NCBI GenBank assembly: GCA_019636275.1
Contig: JAHBXY010000003.1
Span: 62,001-126,000, forward strand
Length of the DNA: 64,000 nucleotides
DNA from: Planctomycetota bacterium
Lineage (GTDB): Bacteria > Planctomycetota > J058
Direction of reading: 5' to 3'
Of this stretch, positions 8,885 through 23,156 are shown piece after piece. Under the pieces are notes generated by a model. The model saw only the letters and a program-made list of their open reading frames with translations, ran no database searches and was not told the origin of the DNA. Every line of letters begins with the position of its first letter. Within the stretch, counting starts at the first letter, position 1. The position numbers were made by a program, and so were the translations under genes.

Positions 8885-10615
8885 GTGGCGTTCCACAAGT
8901 ACTACCAGGACGAGCTGGCCTACCTGCGCGAGCTGGGGCGCGACTTCGCGCGCAAGCATCCGGCGTCGGCGCGGTGGCTCGAGGAGGCCGGGACCGATCC
9001 GGACGTCGAGCGGCTGCTCGAGGGCTTCGCCTTCCTCACCGGCAAGCTGCGCGAGAAGCTCGACGACGAGCTCCCCGAGCTGACGCACGCGCTGGTCGAG
9101 CTCTTCTGGCCGCACCTGCTGCGGCCGCTCCCGGCGGCGACGGTCGTGCAGTTCGCGCCGACGCCCAAGGCGCAGGGCAAGCCGGTCGTGGTCGAGCGCG
9201 GGGTCGAGGTCGCCTCGACGCCGGTCGACGGGACGGCCTGCACCTTCCGCGTCGCCTACCGCACGCAGGTCACCGCGCTCTCGGTCGCCGAGCTCGAGGT
9301 CGGGCCCGCCGCCTCGCCCTACCTGCGGCTCGCGCTCACCTGCGCGCCGCCGGCGACGGCCGCCAAGCTGGGGGTCGACGCCCTGCGCCTGCACCTCGCC
9401 GGTGAGACGCTCGCCGCGCGGTCGCTGCGCCTGTGCCTCCTCCGCTACGTGCGGCGGGTCGTCGCCCGCGCCCCGGGGCAGGAGCCGATCGTGCTCGAGG
9501 GCGCGCAGGTGAAGCCCGTGGGCTTCGCCGCCGACGAGGCGCTCCTGCCCGCGCCGCAGGGGACCCACCCGGGCCTGCGCCCGATCTGGGAGCACGCCGC
9601 CTTTCCGGCCAAGTTCTCGTTCGTCGACGTGACGGGGCTGGGCGGCCTGGCGCGCCTCGGCGCGGCGCCGCGCTTCGAGCTGACCTTCGAGCTCTCGCAC
9701 CTGCCCAACGACATGCCGCCGGTCTCCGCCGCCAACGTGCAGCTCCACTGCGCGCCGGCGGTGAACCTCTTCGCCCACGACGGCGCGCCGATCGCGCTCG
9801 ACCCGGGTCGGGCCGAGCACCGCGTCCGCGGGCAGGGCGAGGACCCGCGCCACCACGAGGTGTGGTCGATCGACCGTGTGACGGGGCTCGCGCAGGGCGA
9901 GGCGCAGCCGCGGACCTACGCCCCGTTCCTCTCCTTCGGCGTGCGCGACGGGGCGCCCTTGTGGTACGCGCGGCGGCGCATGTCGCCCGTGCTCGACGGG
10001 ACCGACGTGTGGCTGTCGTTGCCCGGGCGCGGGCCGGCCGACCACGGGCGCGCCGAGACGCTCTCGCTCGAGCTCACGTGCACCAACCGGAGCCTGCCCA
10101 CGGGGCTCGGGCTGGGGGACATCTGCCGGCCGACCCCGACGACGCCGGCGACGGTGACCTTCCGCAACATCACGGCCCCGACCGCGCCCGTGCCGCCGCC
10201 GCTCGACGCGGACCTGCTCTGGGACCTCCTCTCGCACCTGTCGCTGCACTACACGACGCGCGCGCGCGCCGACCGCCTGGCCGAGCTCCTGCGCATCTAC
10301 GACGTGCGGGCGCTCGTCGACCGCCAGGCCGCCCTCGCGCTCCGTCGCCGGCAGGAGGGGCTGCTCGAGGCGAAGGCCACCCCCGGGAGCCTGGTCGTCG
10401 GCGGGGCGATCACCCGCGGCGTGCGCACGCGCCTCCTCGTCGACGAGGAGCGCCTGGGCGGCGAGGGCGAGGCGCTGCTCCTGGGCGACGTGCTGAGCGA
10501 GGTCCTCGCCCACACCGTGACCCTCAACGCCTGGAGCGCGCTCGAGGTGCAGGGCAAGAAGTACGGCGAGGTCCACCGCTGGCCGGCGCGCGCCGGCGTT
10601 CGGGCGGTGGTGTGA
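8885..10615 (+). CDS. tssF: TssF baseplate protein
   Basis: A 576-residue baseplate wedge subunit that forms the TssF2-TssG heterotrimer. The GTG at 8885 is chosen because the protein then begins AFHKYYQDELAYLRELGRDFA, the conserved TssF N-terminus; the in-frame extension upstream overlaps tssE and is not conserved. Further family features are HPASARWLEE, LLEGFAFLTGKLREKLDDELPELTHAL-type residues and PHLLRPLPA. Its TGA overlaps the GTG of tssG, indicating coupled translation of two proteins made in one complex. Confidence 0.95.
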   Translation: MAFHKYYQDELAYLRELGRDFARKHPASARWLEEAGTDPDVERLLEGFAFLTGKLREKLDDELPELTHALVELFWPHLLRPLPAATVVQFAPTPKAQGKPVVVERGVEVASTPVDGTACTFRVAYRTQVTALSVAELEVGPAASPYLRLALTCAPPATAAKLGVDALRLHLAGETLAARSLRLCLLRYVRRVVARAPGQEPIVLEGAQVKPVGFAADEALLPAPQGTHPGLRPIWEHAAFPAKFSFVDVTGLGGLARLGAAPRFELTFELSHLPNDMPPVSAANVQLHCAPAVNLFAHDGAPIALDPGRAEHRVRGQGEDPRHHEVWSIDRVTGLAQGEAQPRTYAPFLSFGVRDGAPLWYARRRMSPVLDGTDVWLSLPGRGPADHGRAETLSLELTCTNRSLPTGLGLGDICRPTPTTPATVTFRNITAPTAPVPPPLDADLLWDLLSHLSLHYTTRARADRLAELLRIYDVRALVDRQAALALRRRQEGLLEAKATPGSLVVGGAITRGVRTRLLVDEERLGGEGEALLLGDVLSEVLAHTVTLNAWSALEVQGKKYGEVHRWPARAGVRAVV

Positions 10616-11703
10616 GCGCCCTCCCGGCGGGCCCCGCGCCCGCCCTCGACCCGGCGCCGTCGCCGCCGCCCGGGGCGGCGGAGGCGCTCGAGGCCCTCGC
10701 CCGCGACGGTCGCCGCTACGGCTTCTTCCAGGCGGTCCACCTCCTCCACGACCTCCACCCCGACCGCCCGCGCGTCGGGCACCAGGGCCCGCCCGATCGC
10801 GAGCCGGTGCGCCTGACCGGCTGGCTGTCGCTGGCCTTCCCCACGGGCGACGTGGCGAGCGTGGCCCCGAGCCCGTCGGCTCCGCCGGCGGAGGACGGGG
10901 CGCCCGCGCCCGACGGCCCGCCGTGGCGGCTCGAGAGCCCGCTCCTGGCCCTCTACGGCACCTCGTCTCCCCTGCCCGAGTGCTACACGGAGGCGCTCCT
11001 CGACCAGGACGACGACGGCGGCGCCGAGCGCGGCTTCCTCGACCTGTTCCAGCACCGGCTCCTCTCGCTCCTCTGGCGGGCCTGGGGCCGCTACCGCTGG
11101 CAGGTCGGCTGGCGCCCGGGCGGCGCCGACGCGATCACCGACCGGGTCGCGCGCCTGGTCGGCCTGGGCGAGGGCGCGCTCCCGCCCGGGCACCGCGCCC
11201 CGCGCCTCGAGCTCCTCTCGGTCGCCGGGCTCCTGGCCGTCGAGCCGCGGACGGCCAGCGCGCTCGAGCTGCTCCTGCGCCGGGCGCTCCCGGACCACGA
11301 GGTCGAGGTCGTGCCGTTCGCGCCGCGCTGGGCGCCGCTGGCGCCGCCCGACCTGAGCCGCCTCGGCGGCGAGCGCTGCGCCCTCGGGCAGACGGCCGTC
11401 CTCGGCGAGCGCATCCTCGACCGCGCCGGCACGTTCCGCGTGGCGGTCGTGTGCCCCGACGCGGCCGCCTACCTGGCCCTCTTCGACGACGACGGCCCGC
11501 TGGTGACGATCCGCGAGCTCGTCGACCTGTTCAACCCGGACCTCCTCGACTGCGAGCTCGAGCAGCGCCTCGCCCCGGCGGCGCGCTGCGAGCTCCGCCT
11601 CGGCGCCGCCGAGGCGCGGCTGGGGTGGTCCACCTGGCTCGGACGGCCGGCCCCCGAGGCCCGCGTCGTGCGCCGGATCTTCCAAGGAGCGTTCCATGGC
11701 TGA
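10612..11703 (+). CDS. tssG: TssG baseplate protein
   Basis: A 363-residue baseplate subunit partnering TssF. The start is the GTG overlapping the last codons of tssF (GTGA overlap). After a Pro/Ala-rich leader the family core appears: RYGFFQAVHLLHDLHPDRPRVG, then SPLLALYGTSSPLPECYTE and HRLLSLLWRAWGRYRW. The proline-rich insert near residues 85-100 (APSPSAPPAEDG) may be a flexible loop. Its 3' end overlaps the tssH start by 8 bases. Length is typical. Confidence 0.93.
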   Translation: MSALPAGPAPALDPAPSPPPGAAEALEALARDGRRYGFFQAVHLLHDLHPDRPRVGHQGPPDREPVRLTGWLSLAFPTGDVASVAPSPSAPPAEDGAPAPDGPPWRLESPLLALYGTSSPLPECYTEALLDQDDDGGAERGFLDLFQHRLLSLLWRAWGRYRWQVGWRPGGADAITDRVARLVGLGEGALPPGHRAPRLELLSVAGLLAVEPRTASALELLLRRALPDHEVEVVPFAPRWAPLAPPDLSRLGGERCALGQTAVLGERILDRAGTFRVAVVCPDAAAYLALFDDDGPLVTIRELVDLFNPDLLDCELEQRLAPAARCELRLGAAEARLGWSTWLGRPAPEARVVRRIFQGAFHG

Positions 11704-14320
11704 CGTCGACCTCAAGGCCCTCGTGGGCCGCCTGAACCCCGCCTGCAAGCGCGCCCTGGAGACGGCCGCCGGGATCTGCGTCTCGCGCACCCACTACGAG
11801 GTCGGGGTCGAGCACGTCCTGCAGGCGCTCCTCGACGACCCGGCGGGCGACGTGCAGCACATCCTCAAGCACTACGGCGTCGACCCGGGCCGCGTGTCGA
11901 AGGCGGTCGTGTCGGTGATCGAGGGCTTCAAGTCGGGCAACGCCGGCCGCCCGGTGTTCTCGCCGATCCTCCTCGACTGGTTCCAGCTCGCCTACCTGCT
12001 GGCGTCGATCGAGCACGGCCAGGCCGAGGTCCGCTCGGGCAACCTGCTCGAGGCGCTGATCGCCAAGCCGGCGCGCCTGGCGGCGGACGACTACCCCGAC
12101 CTGCTCGCGCCGATCGGGCGCGAGGACCTGCGCAAGAACTTCGACGCGATCGTCGGCGGGTCGTCGGAGACGGCCAAGCGCGCCGTCGCCGCCGACGCCG
12201 GCGGCGCCGCCGCCGCGCCGGGCACGGCCGAGGACTCGGCGCTGAAGAAGTTCTGCACGAACTTCACCGAGCGGGCCCGCGGCGGGCACCTCGACCCGGT
12301 GTTCGGCCGCGACGCCGAGATCCGCCAGATCGTGGACATCCTCGCCCGCCGCCGCAAGAACAACCCGATCGCCGTCGGCGACCCGGGCGTGGGCAAGACG
12401 GCGCTCGTCGAGGGCCTGGCCCTGCGCATCGCCGAGGGCGACGTGCCGGAGATGCTCCAGGGGACGGAGCTCTTCGGCCTCGACATGGGCCTCCTGCAGG
12501 CCGGCGCGAGCGTCAAGGGCGAGTTCGAGAAGCGCCTCAAGCAGGTGATCGAGGAGGTGAAGGCCTCGCCGAAGCCGATCATCATGTTCATCGACGAGGC
12601 GCACACGCTCATCGGCGCCGGCGGCCAGGCGGGCGGCGGCGACGCGGCGAACCTGCTCAAGCCGGCGCTCGCGCGCGGCGAGCTGCGCACCGTCGCCGCG
12701 ACCACGTGGTCGGAGTACAAGAAGTACTTCGAGAAGGACCCGGCGCTGGCGCGGCGCTTCCAGCTCGTCAAGGTCGACGAGCCGAGCGACGAGGACGCGA
12801 CGACCATGCTCCGCGGGCTCAAGGACCGCTACGAGAAGGGCCACGGCGTCGTGATCCGCGACGAGGCCCTGCGCGCCTGCGCGGCGCTCGGCAGCCGCTA
12901 CATCGCCGGCCGCCAGCACCCCGACAAGGGCGTGGACCTCATGGACACGGCCGCGGCGCGGGTGAAGATCGCCGTGGCCTGCAAGCCGGGCGAGCTCGAG
13001 GACCAGGAGCGCGAGATCGCCGCGCTCGAGCGCGAGCTCGAGGCGCTGCGCCGCGACGCGGCCCACGGGGCGGCCGGGACCGAGGAGCGGCAGGGCGAGG
13101 TCGAGGCGCGGGTCGCGGCCCTCAAGGACAGCGTCGCCGGCGGGACCGCCCGCTGGAAGAAGGAGCAGGAGGCGGCGCTGGCGGTGATGAACCGCCGCAA
13201 GGAGCTGGCCGAGGCCAAGGGCCCGGCCGAGGCCGAGGCGCGCAAGCGGCTCGACGAGGCCATGCGGGCGCTCGAGGCGGCGCGCGACGGCGAGACGAAG
13301 GTGCCGCTCGAGGTCACGGCGGACGTCGTGGCGAGCGTGATCGCCGACTGGACCGGCATCCCGATCGGCAACATGATCAAGGACGAGGCGGCGACGCTCC
13401 TGCGCTTCGAGCAGGAGATGACGTCGCGCGTGAAGGGGCAGGACCACTGCCACAAGGTCGTGGGCGAGGGGATCCGCGCGGCCAAGGCCGGCCTGAAGGA
13501 CCCCGAGCAGCCCATGGGGATCTTCCTCTTCGTCGGGCCCTCGGGCGTGGGCAAGACGGAGACGGCGCTGGGCGTGGCCGACCTGCTCTTCGGCGGCGAG
13601 CGCTTCATGACGACGATCAACATGTCGGAGTTCCAGGAGAAGCACACCGTCTCGCGCCTGATCGGCTCGCCGCCCGGCTACGTCGGCTACGGCGAGGGCG
13701 GCATGCTCACGGAGGCGGTGCGCCAGCGGCCCTACTCGGTCGTGCTCCTCGACGAGTGCGAGAAGGCCGATCCGGACGTCCTGAACCTCTTCTACCAGGT
13801 GTTCGACAAGGGCAAGCTCAACGACGGCGAGGGGCGCGAGGTCGACTTCAAGGACACGGTGATCTTCCTCACCAGCAACCTGGCCACGGACCTGATCACC
13901 GAGGCCGGCCTCGAGGACCCGCCGCCGAGCGTCGAGGACCTCGTGGCGCTGATCCGCCCGGCGCTGTCGAAGTACTTCAAGCCGGCGCTGCTGGCGCGCA
14001 TGACGATCGTGCCCTTCTACCCGCTCAAGCAGGAGGCGCTGCGCATGATCACGCGCCTCAAGCTGGGCAAGCTGCAGCGGCGCCTGGCCTCGCAGCACAA
14101 GATGACGATGGACATCACCGACGCGGTCGTCGACGCGATCGCCGCCCGCTGCACCGAGGTGGAGACGGGCGCGCGCAACGTCGACCACATCCTGCGCGGG
14201 ACGCTCCTGCCGCGGATCTCGACCGAGATCCTCACGCAGATGAGCGTCGGCCCGCTGCCGCCGCGGCTCACGCTGGGGATCGGCGAGGACGGGGCCTTCA
14301 CCTTCGCCTTCGGCGACTGA
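11696..14320 (+). CDS. tssH: TssH (ClpV) sheath-recycling AAA+ ATPase
   Basis: An 874-residue Clp/Hsp100 ATPase that disassembles contracted TssB/C sheath in the cytoplasm. The N-domain (about 1-150) carries HYEVGVEHVLQALLDDP. AAA-1 has Walker A GDPGVGKT near 228 and Walker B IIMFIDEAHTLIG near 298; AAA-2 has GPSGVGKT near 614 and VVLLDECEKAD near 682. A middle coiled region near 435-520 (ALERELEALRRD) separates them. Length and order match ClpV rather than ClpB, and the gene position inside the T6SS operon supports this. The ATG overlaps the end of tssG by 8 bases. Confidence 0.95.
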   Translation: MADVDLKALVGRLNPACKRALETAAGICVSRTHYEVGVEHVLQALLDDPAGDVQHILKHYGVDPGRVSKAVVSVIEGFKSGNAGRPVFSPILLDWFQLAYLLASIEHGQAEVRSGNLLEALIAKPARLAADDYPDLLAPIGREDLRKNFDAIVGGSSETAKRAVAADAGGAAAAPGTAEDSALKKFCTNFTERARGGHLDPVFGRDAEIRQIVDILARRRKNNPIAVGDPGVGKTALVEGLALRIAEGDVPEMLQGTELFGLDMGLLQAGASVKGEFEKRLKQVIEEVKASPKPIIMFIDEAHTLIGAGGQAGGGDAANLLKPALARGELRTVAATTWSEYKKYFEKDPALARRFQLVKVDEPSDEDATTMLRGLKDRYEKGHGVVIRDEALRACAALGSRYIAGRQHPDKGVDLMDTAAARVKIAVACKPGELEDQEREIAALERELEALRRDAAHGAAGTEERQGEVEARVAALKDSVAGGTARWKKEQEAALAVMNRRKELAEAKGPAEAEARKRLDEAMRALEAARDGETKVPLEVTADVVASVIADWTGIPIGNMIKDEAATLLRFEQEMTSRVKGQDHCHKVVGEGIRAAKAGLKDPEQPMGIFLFVGPSGVGKTETALGVADLLFGGERFMTTINMSEFQEKHTVSRLIGSPPGYVGYGEGGMLTEAVRQRPYSVVLLDECEKADPDVLNLFYQVFDKGKLNDGEGREVDFKDTVIFLTSNLATDLITEAGLEDPPPSVEDLVALIRPALSKYFKPALLARMTIVPFYPLKQEALRMITRLKLGKLQRRLASQHKMTMDITDAVVDAIAARCTEVETGARNVDHILRGTLLPRISTEILTQMSVGPLPPRLTLGIGEDGAFTFAFGD

Positions 14321-14329
14321 GGCAGCACC

Positions 14330-16132
14330 ATGTCGAACGACGCGGCGGGGTTCGGGATGTCCTTCGAGTTCGGCGGCCGGGGCGGCGACGACGAGCGCCG
14401 CGCGGCGCCGCCGCGCGCCTCGTTCGAGGCGGGCGCGCCGCCCGAGGCAGCCCCCGAGGTCACGCGCCTGGTCGTGCTGGCCAACCTCCGCGGCCTGCCC
14501 GCGGCGCGCGACCGGGCGCCGCGGCGGGTGCGGCAGGCCACGCTCGACGAGGACTTCGCCTGGTTCGACGTCGTCCTGCGCCTCGACGTGAAGGACCACC
14601 TCGGCGAGGGGCCGCGCCCGCTCGAGGTCGAGGCGCCCCTGCGCAGCCGGGCCGACCTGCGGCCGGATCGCCTGGCGGCGGCGATCCCGGCCCTGGCGCC
14701 GGTCGTGCGCCTGCTCGACGACCTCGAGCTGGTGGAGCAGGGGCGGCTCGACCTCGAGCGCCTCGACGCCGGCCGCGGCGCGTGGGCGTCGCTGCCGGGC
14801 CTGCGCGCGGCGGCCGACGCGCTCGACCGGGCGCTCGCTGGAGGGCGCCGGGCGCCCTCGGCGCCGACCGGAGGCGCGCTCGACTCGGTCGTCGCCGCCG
14901 GCCGCGCGGCGGCCTCGGGCGACGCGGTCCTCGACAGCATCTTCTCCATGGTCGACGCCGGCCCGGCGCCTGCGGCGGCCCCGGCGCCGATCACCGCGTC
15001 GACCGGGAGCGGCGGCCTGGCCGAGGTCCGGGCGGCGGCCGCCGCCGTCCTCGAGCGGCAGGTGGGCGAGGTCCTGCGCCACCCGCAGACGCGGCAGGTC
15101 GACCGGGCCTGGCGCGGGCTCGAGCTCGTTCTTTCGCGTGGGCCACGGGAGGGCGTCGAGGTCGAGGCGCTCGACGTCGACCCCGACTCGCCCGAGACCG
15201 CGCTCGTGCACGGGCTCGCGGCGCGGCACGGCCGGCCCGACGGCCCCCCGCCGCCGTCGCTCGTCCTGATCGACGCGACCTTCTCGCGCACGGCCGCCGA
15301 CGTGGCGCGGCTCGAGCTCGTGGCCGAGGTCGGCGAGGCGCTCCAGGCGCCGATCGTGGTCGGCGTGGGCGCGGGCTTCCTCGGCCACGACCTGCCCGCC
15401 TTCGCGCGGCTCGACCACCCCGCCGGCGCGCTCGAGCGCGGGCTCGAGGCCTGGAACGGGGCCCGGCGCGACTCGAAGTTCCGCTGGCTGGTCGTCGCCA
15501 CGAACGAGGTCCTCCTGCGCCTGCCGCGCGGGCGCGGCGAGCGCGACGCGCGGCGCGCCGGCGAGGACCCGCGCGACCTGGCCTGGGGCAACGCCGGCTG
15601 GCTCGTCCTCGCCGGCGCGGCGGCCAGCCACGCCCGGACGGGCTGGCCGTCCGACCTGACGGGCGCGGCGGGCGAGCTGGGCGACCTGCCCCTGCGCCCC
15701 GCCGGCGCGGGCGGGGTCGAGGCGGCGGGGCCGCTCGCGGCGGCCCTGCCGACGACCACCGTCGAGGCCCTGGCCGACGCGGGCGTCCTGGCCTGGACCG
15801 TCGGCCGGTCCCCCGACGCCGCACGCCTCTTGCGCGCGCCGACGGCCTTCCGCGCCCCGCCCGACGAGCCGCGCTGGGCGAGCGGGCTGCCCTACCAGCT
15901 CGTGGCCACGCGCATCGCGGGCGCCCTCCTGCGCGCGCGCGAGCGCCTGCTCTCGGGCGACCCCGCGAGCGCGCTCGGCCGCGTCGAGGCCTTCGCCCGC
16001 GGGCTCGTCGGCGACACGGGCCCGGGCGCGAGCGCGGCCGCCCGGCTCGACGGTGACGCCGTCGAGGTCGAGGTGACGACCGGCGCGGGCGTGCTCGGCG
16101 GGGTGACGGTCGTCCTCGGCCTCTCCGGCTGA
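14330..16132 (+). CDS. TssB-TssC fusion-like sheath paralogue
   Basis: A 600-residue protein not in the standard T6SS set. Residues about 40-150 resemble TssB (FAWFDVVLRLDVKDHL, then RSRADLRPDRLAAAIPALA). Residues about 240-560 follow TssC block by block: LRHPQTRQVDRAWRGLELV matches the tssC copy's LESAWRGLKLVVD; APIVVGVGAGFLG matches PFIAAAGPQFFG; FRWLVVATNEVLLRLPRG matches VGLTVPRFLLRLPYG; LAWGNAGWLVLAG matches YLWGNTSFAFA. A Pro/Ala linker lies between the halves. The last C-terminal sheath strand region is degenerate. It is 9 bases after tssH in the same operon. Role is unknown: it may cap, terminate or regulate sheath assembly rather than build it. Homology to both subunits is read directly; function is inference. 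Confidence 0.8.
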   Translation: MSNDAAGFGMSFEFGGRGGDDERRAAPPRASFEAGAPPEAAPEVTRLVVLANLRGLPAARDRAPRRVRQATLDEDFAWFDVVLRLDVKDHLGEGPRPLEVEAPLRSRADLRPDRLAAAIPALAPVVRLLDDLELVEQGRLDLERLDAGRGAWASLPGLRAAADALDRALAGGRRAPSAPTGGALDSVVAAGRAAASGDAVLDSIFSMVDAGPAPAAAPAPITASTGSGGLAEVRAAAAAVLERQVGEVLRHPQTRQVDRAWRGLELVLSRGPREGVEVEALDVDPDSPETALVHGLAARHGRPDGPPPPSLVLIDATFSRTAADVARLELVAEVGEALQAPIVVGVGAGFLGHDLPAFARLDHPAGALERGLEAWNGARRDSKFRWLVVATNEVLLRLPRGRGERDARRAGEDPRDLAWGNAGWLVLAGAAASHARTGWPSDLTGAAGELGDLPLRPAGAGGVEAAGPLAAALPTTTVEALADAGVLAWTVGRSPDAARLLRAPTAFRAPPDEPRWASGLPYQLVATRIAGALLRARERLLSGDPASALGRVEAFARGLVGDTGPGASAAARLDGDAVEVEVTTGAGVLGGVTVVLGLSG

Positions 16133-16154
16133 AGGCCGGGGTAAGCTCGGGCCG

Positions 16155-17075
16155 ATGAACCTGCCGCCGCTGCCCGACCTGCACCGCCACCTCGACGGCT
16201 CGCTGCGCCCGTCGACGCTCGCCGAGCTGGCGGCCGAGCGCGGGCGCAGCGTCCCCCGGACGCTCCCCTTCCGCGCCGGCATGGGCCTCGACCAGGCGCT
16301 GAAGAAGTTCGCCTTCATCCTGCAGTTCCTGCAGGCGCCGGCGCAGGTGCGGCGCGTGGCGGCGGAGCTGTGCGAGGACGCGGCCGGCGAGGGCGTGACC
16401 ACGCTCGAGGTGCGCTTCGCGCCGCAGCTCCACCGCGGCGCGCCGGTCGAGGCGATCGTCGACGCCGCGCTCGAGGGGCTGGCCGGGCGCGCCGGCCTGA
16501 TCCTCTGCGGCCTCTACGGCGAGCCGCCGGCCGTGCTGGACGAGCTGGTCGAGGTCGCGCGCACGCGGCCGGGCGTGGTCGGGATCGACCTCGCCGGCGG
16601 CCCCGACGCCGACCACCGCTGGATCCTCGAGAGCTACGCGCCGGCGTTCCGCCGCGCGGCCGAGCTGGGGCTCGGCCGCACGGTGCACGCCTCCGAGGGG
16701 CGCCCCCCCTACGAGATCCGCCTGGCGATCGAGGTGCTCGGGGCGCAGCGCCTCGGCCACGCCACGACGCTCCTCGATGAGGACGAGGACGACCCGCGGC
16801 CGGTCGTCGACCTGGTCCTCGAGCGCGGCGTCGTGATCGAGGCCTGCCCGACGTCGAACGTGCACACGGGCGCGGTCGAGCGGCTGGAGGCCCACCCGCT
16901 GGCGCGCTGGCTGGAGCGCGGCGTCCGCGTGTGCGTGAACACCGACAACACGCTCCTCTCGGAGACGACCGCGCCGCGCGAGCACGCGCAGGCGCTCAAG
17001 GTCCGCGGCATGACCCCCGCGCTCCTCGACCTGGCGATCCGCACCGGCCACGAGGCGGCCTTCCGGCGCAGCTGA
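16155..17075 (+). CDS. Adenosine deaminase-like metal hydrolase
   Basis: A 306-residue amidohydrolase of the adenosine/AMP deaminase family, expected to deaminate adenosine or a related purine in the cytoplasm. Metal and catalytic motifs are visible: HRHLDGS at residues 10-16, HASEG at 178-182 (the family's HAGE), a GHA motif near 201, and NTDN near 262 in place of the usual STDDP. It is somewhat shorter than typical Add (about 330-345), so the C-terminal helices are reduced. It starts 22 bases after the T6SS operon on the same strand, so read-through is possible, but no functional link to secretion is evident. The exact substrate is not determinable. Confidence 0.82.
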   Translation: MNLPPLPDLHRHLDGSLRPSTLAELAAERGRSVPRTLPFRAGMGLDQALKKFAFILQFLQAPAQVRRVAAELCEDAAGEGVTTLEVRFAPQLHRGAPVEAIVDAALEGLAGRAGLILCGLYGEPPAVLDELVEVARTRPGVVGIDLAGGPDADHRWILESYAPAFRRAAELGLGRTVHASEGRPPYEIRLAIEVLGAQRLGHATTLLDEDEDDPRPVVDLVLERGVVIEACPTSNVHTGAVERLEAHPLARWLERGVRVCVNTDNTLLSETTAPREHAQALKVRGMTPALLDLAIRTGHEAAFRRS

Positions 17076-17081
17076 CGGCGC

Positions 17082-17711
17082 TCACTTCCTCTTCCGCGGG
17101 CGCGCGGCCCGGCCCTCGCCGCGCAGCCAGCCCGTGCGGAACAGGCGGCCGATCTCCGCCATGAGCTGCGGCAGGGGCGGCGGGTCGGTGCCGAGCAGGC
17201 GCTGCGTCCAGTACTCCTTGAGCGTCCCCATGAGCGTGATCGCCAGCAGGGTCGGGTCGCCGGCCCCGACGATCCCCAGCTCCTGGCCCTTCTCGAGGGC
17301 GGCCGCGAGGCGCTCCCGGCAGGCCTTGTAGAAGCTCGCCAGGGCGCGGTCCGCCTCGAAGTCGACGCCCAGCGCCACCGAGAGGACGATCCGCGGCACG
17401 GCCGGGTCGTCCTCGAACAGCGACACGAGGGCGCCCAGGTTGGCGAGCACCTGCGCGCGCACGTCGTCCTGCGGCCCGGTGCGGATCGGCGGGACCGTCT
17501 CCCAGATGCGCTTGAGGACGCCCTCGAGCACCTCGCCGAACAGCGGCCGCTTGCCGTCGAAGTAGAGGTAGAAGGTCCCGCGGGCCACGCCGGCGCGGCG
17601 GATCACGTCGTCGACCGACGCCTCGTGGTAGCCCTTCCGGGCGAACACCCAGCGGGCGGCGGCCAGGAGCTCCCCGCGCCGGTCCGTCGTGCCTCGTGCG
17701 CGCCGCTTCAT
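17082..17711 (-). CDS. TetR-family transcriptional regulator
   Basis: A 209-residue regulator. The N-terminal helix-turn-helix is typical: ARWVFARKGYHEASVDDVIRRAGVARGTFYLYFDGKRPLF-type residues at about 18-58, then an all-alpha ligand-binding domain. I chose the ATG at 17711; a GTG two codons upstream is also possible. It is divergent from the CoA-dehydratase activator operon, with a near-perfect 26-bp palindrome between them, so it probably represses that operon and perhaps itself. A CoA thioester ligand would fit the neighbours but is inference. Confidence 0.9.
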   Translation of the reverse strand: MKRRARGTTDRRGELLAAARWVFARKGYHEASVDDVIRRAGVARGTFYLYFDGKRPLFGEVLEGVLKRIWETVPPIRTGPQDDVRAQVLANLGALVSLFEDDPAVPRIVLSVALGVDFEADRALASFYKACRERLAAALEKGQELGIVGAGDPTLLAITLMGTLKEYWTQRLLGTDPPPLPQLMAEIGRLFRTGWLRGEGRAARPRKRK

Positions 17712-17779
17712 GACCACCGGTCGGCCGCGAGGGTAACACGCGAGCCGGCGGCGGCCCGCGGCGTCCCGTCCGCGTCACC

Positions 17780-17805
17780 AACTAGACTGACATGTCAGTC
17801 CAGTT
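17780..17805. promoter_or_regulatory. 26-bp palindrome, probable TetR operator
   Basis: The core GACTGACATGTCAGTC (17785-17800) is a perfect palindrome, and the symmetry extends to 26 bp with one mismatched pair (17784/17801). It lies 69 bases upstream of the tetR start and 34 upstream of the activator gene, the expected place for an operator that covers a promoter. Size and symmetry match TetR-family operators. Confidence 0.72.
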
Positions 17806-17838
17806 TAAGACGGAGGGTCCCGGACCCAGGAGGTCCAC

Positions 17839-21429
<3,591 letters not shown>

Positions 21430-21430
21430 C

Positions 21431-23056
<1,626 letters not shown>

Positions 23057-23156
23057 GGACCGCGGGCGTACCCTGCCGTGTCTGTGAGGTGAGCGAGCAG
23101 TGGGCCGCGGGCGCTGACGTGCTGGAGGACGTGACGACGGCTGCCGGGCGACGTGG

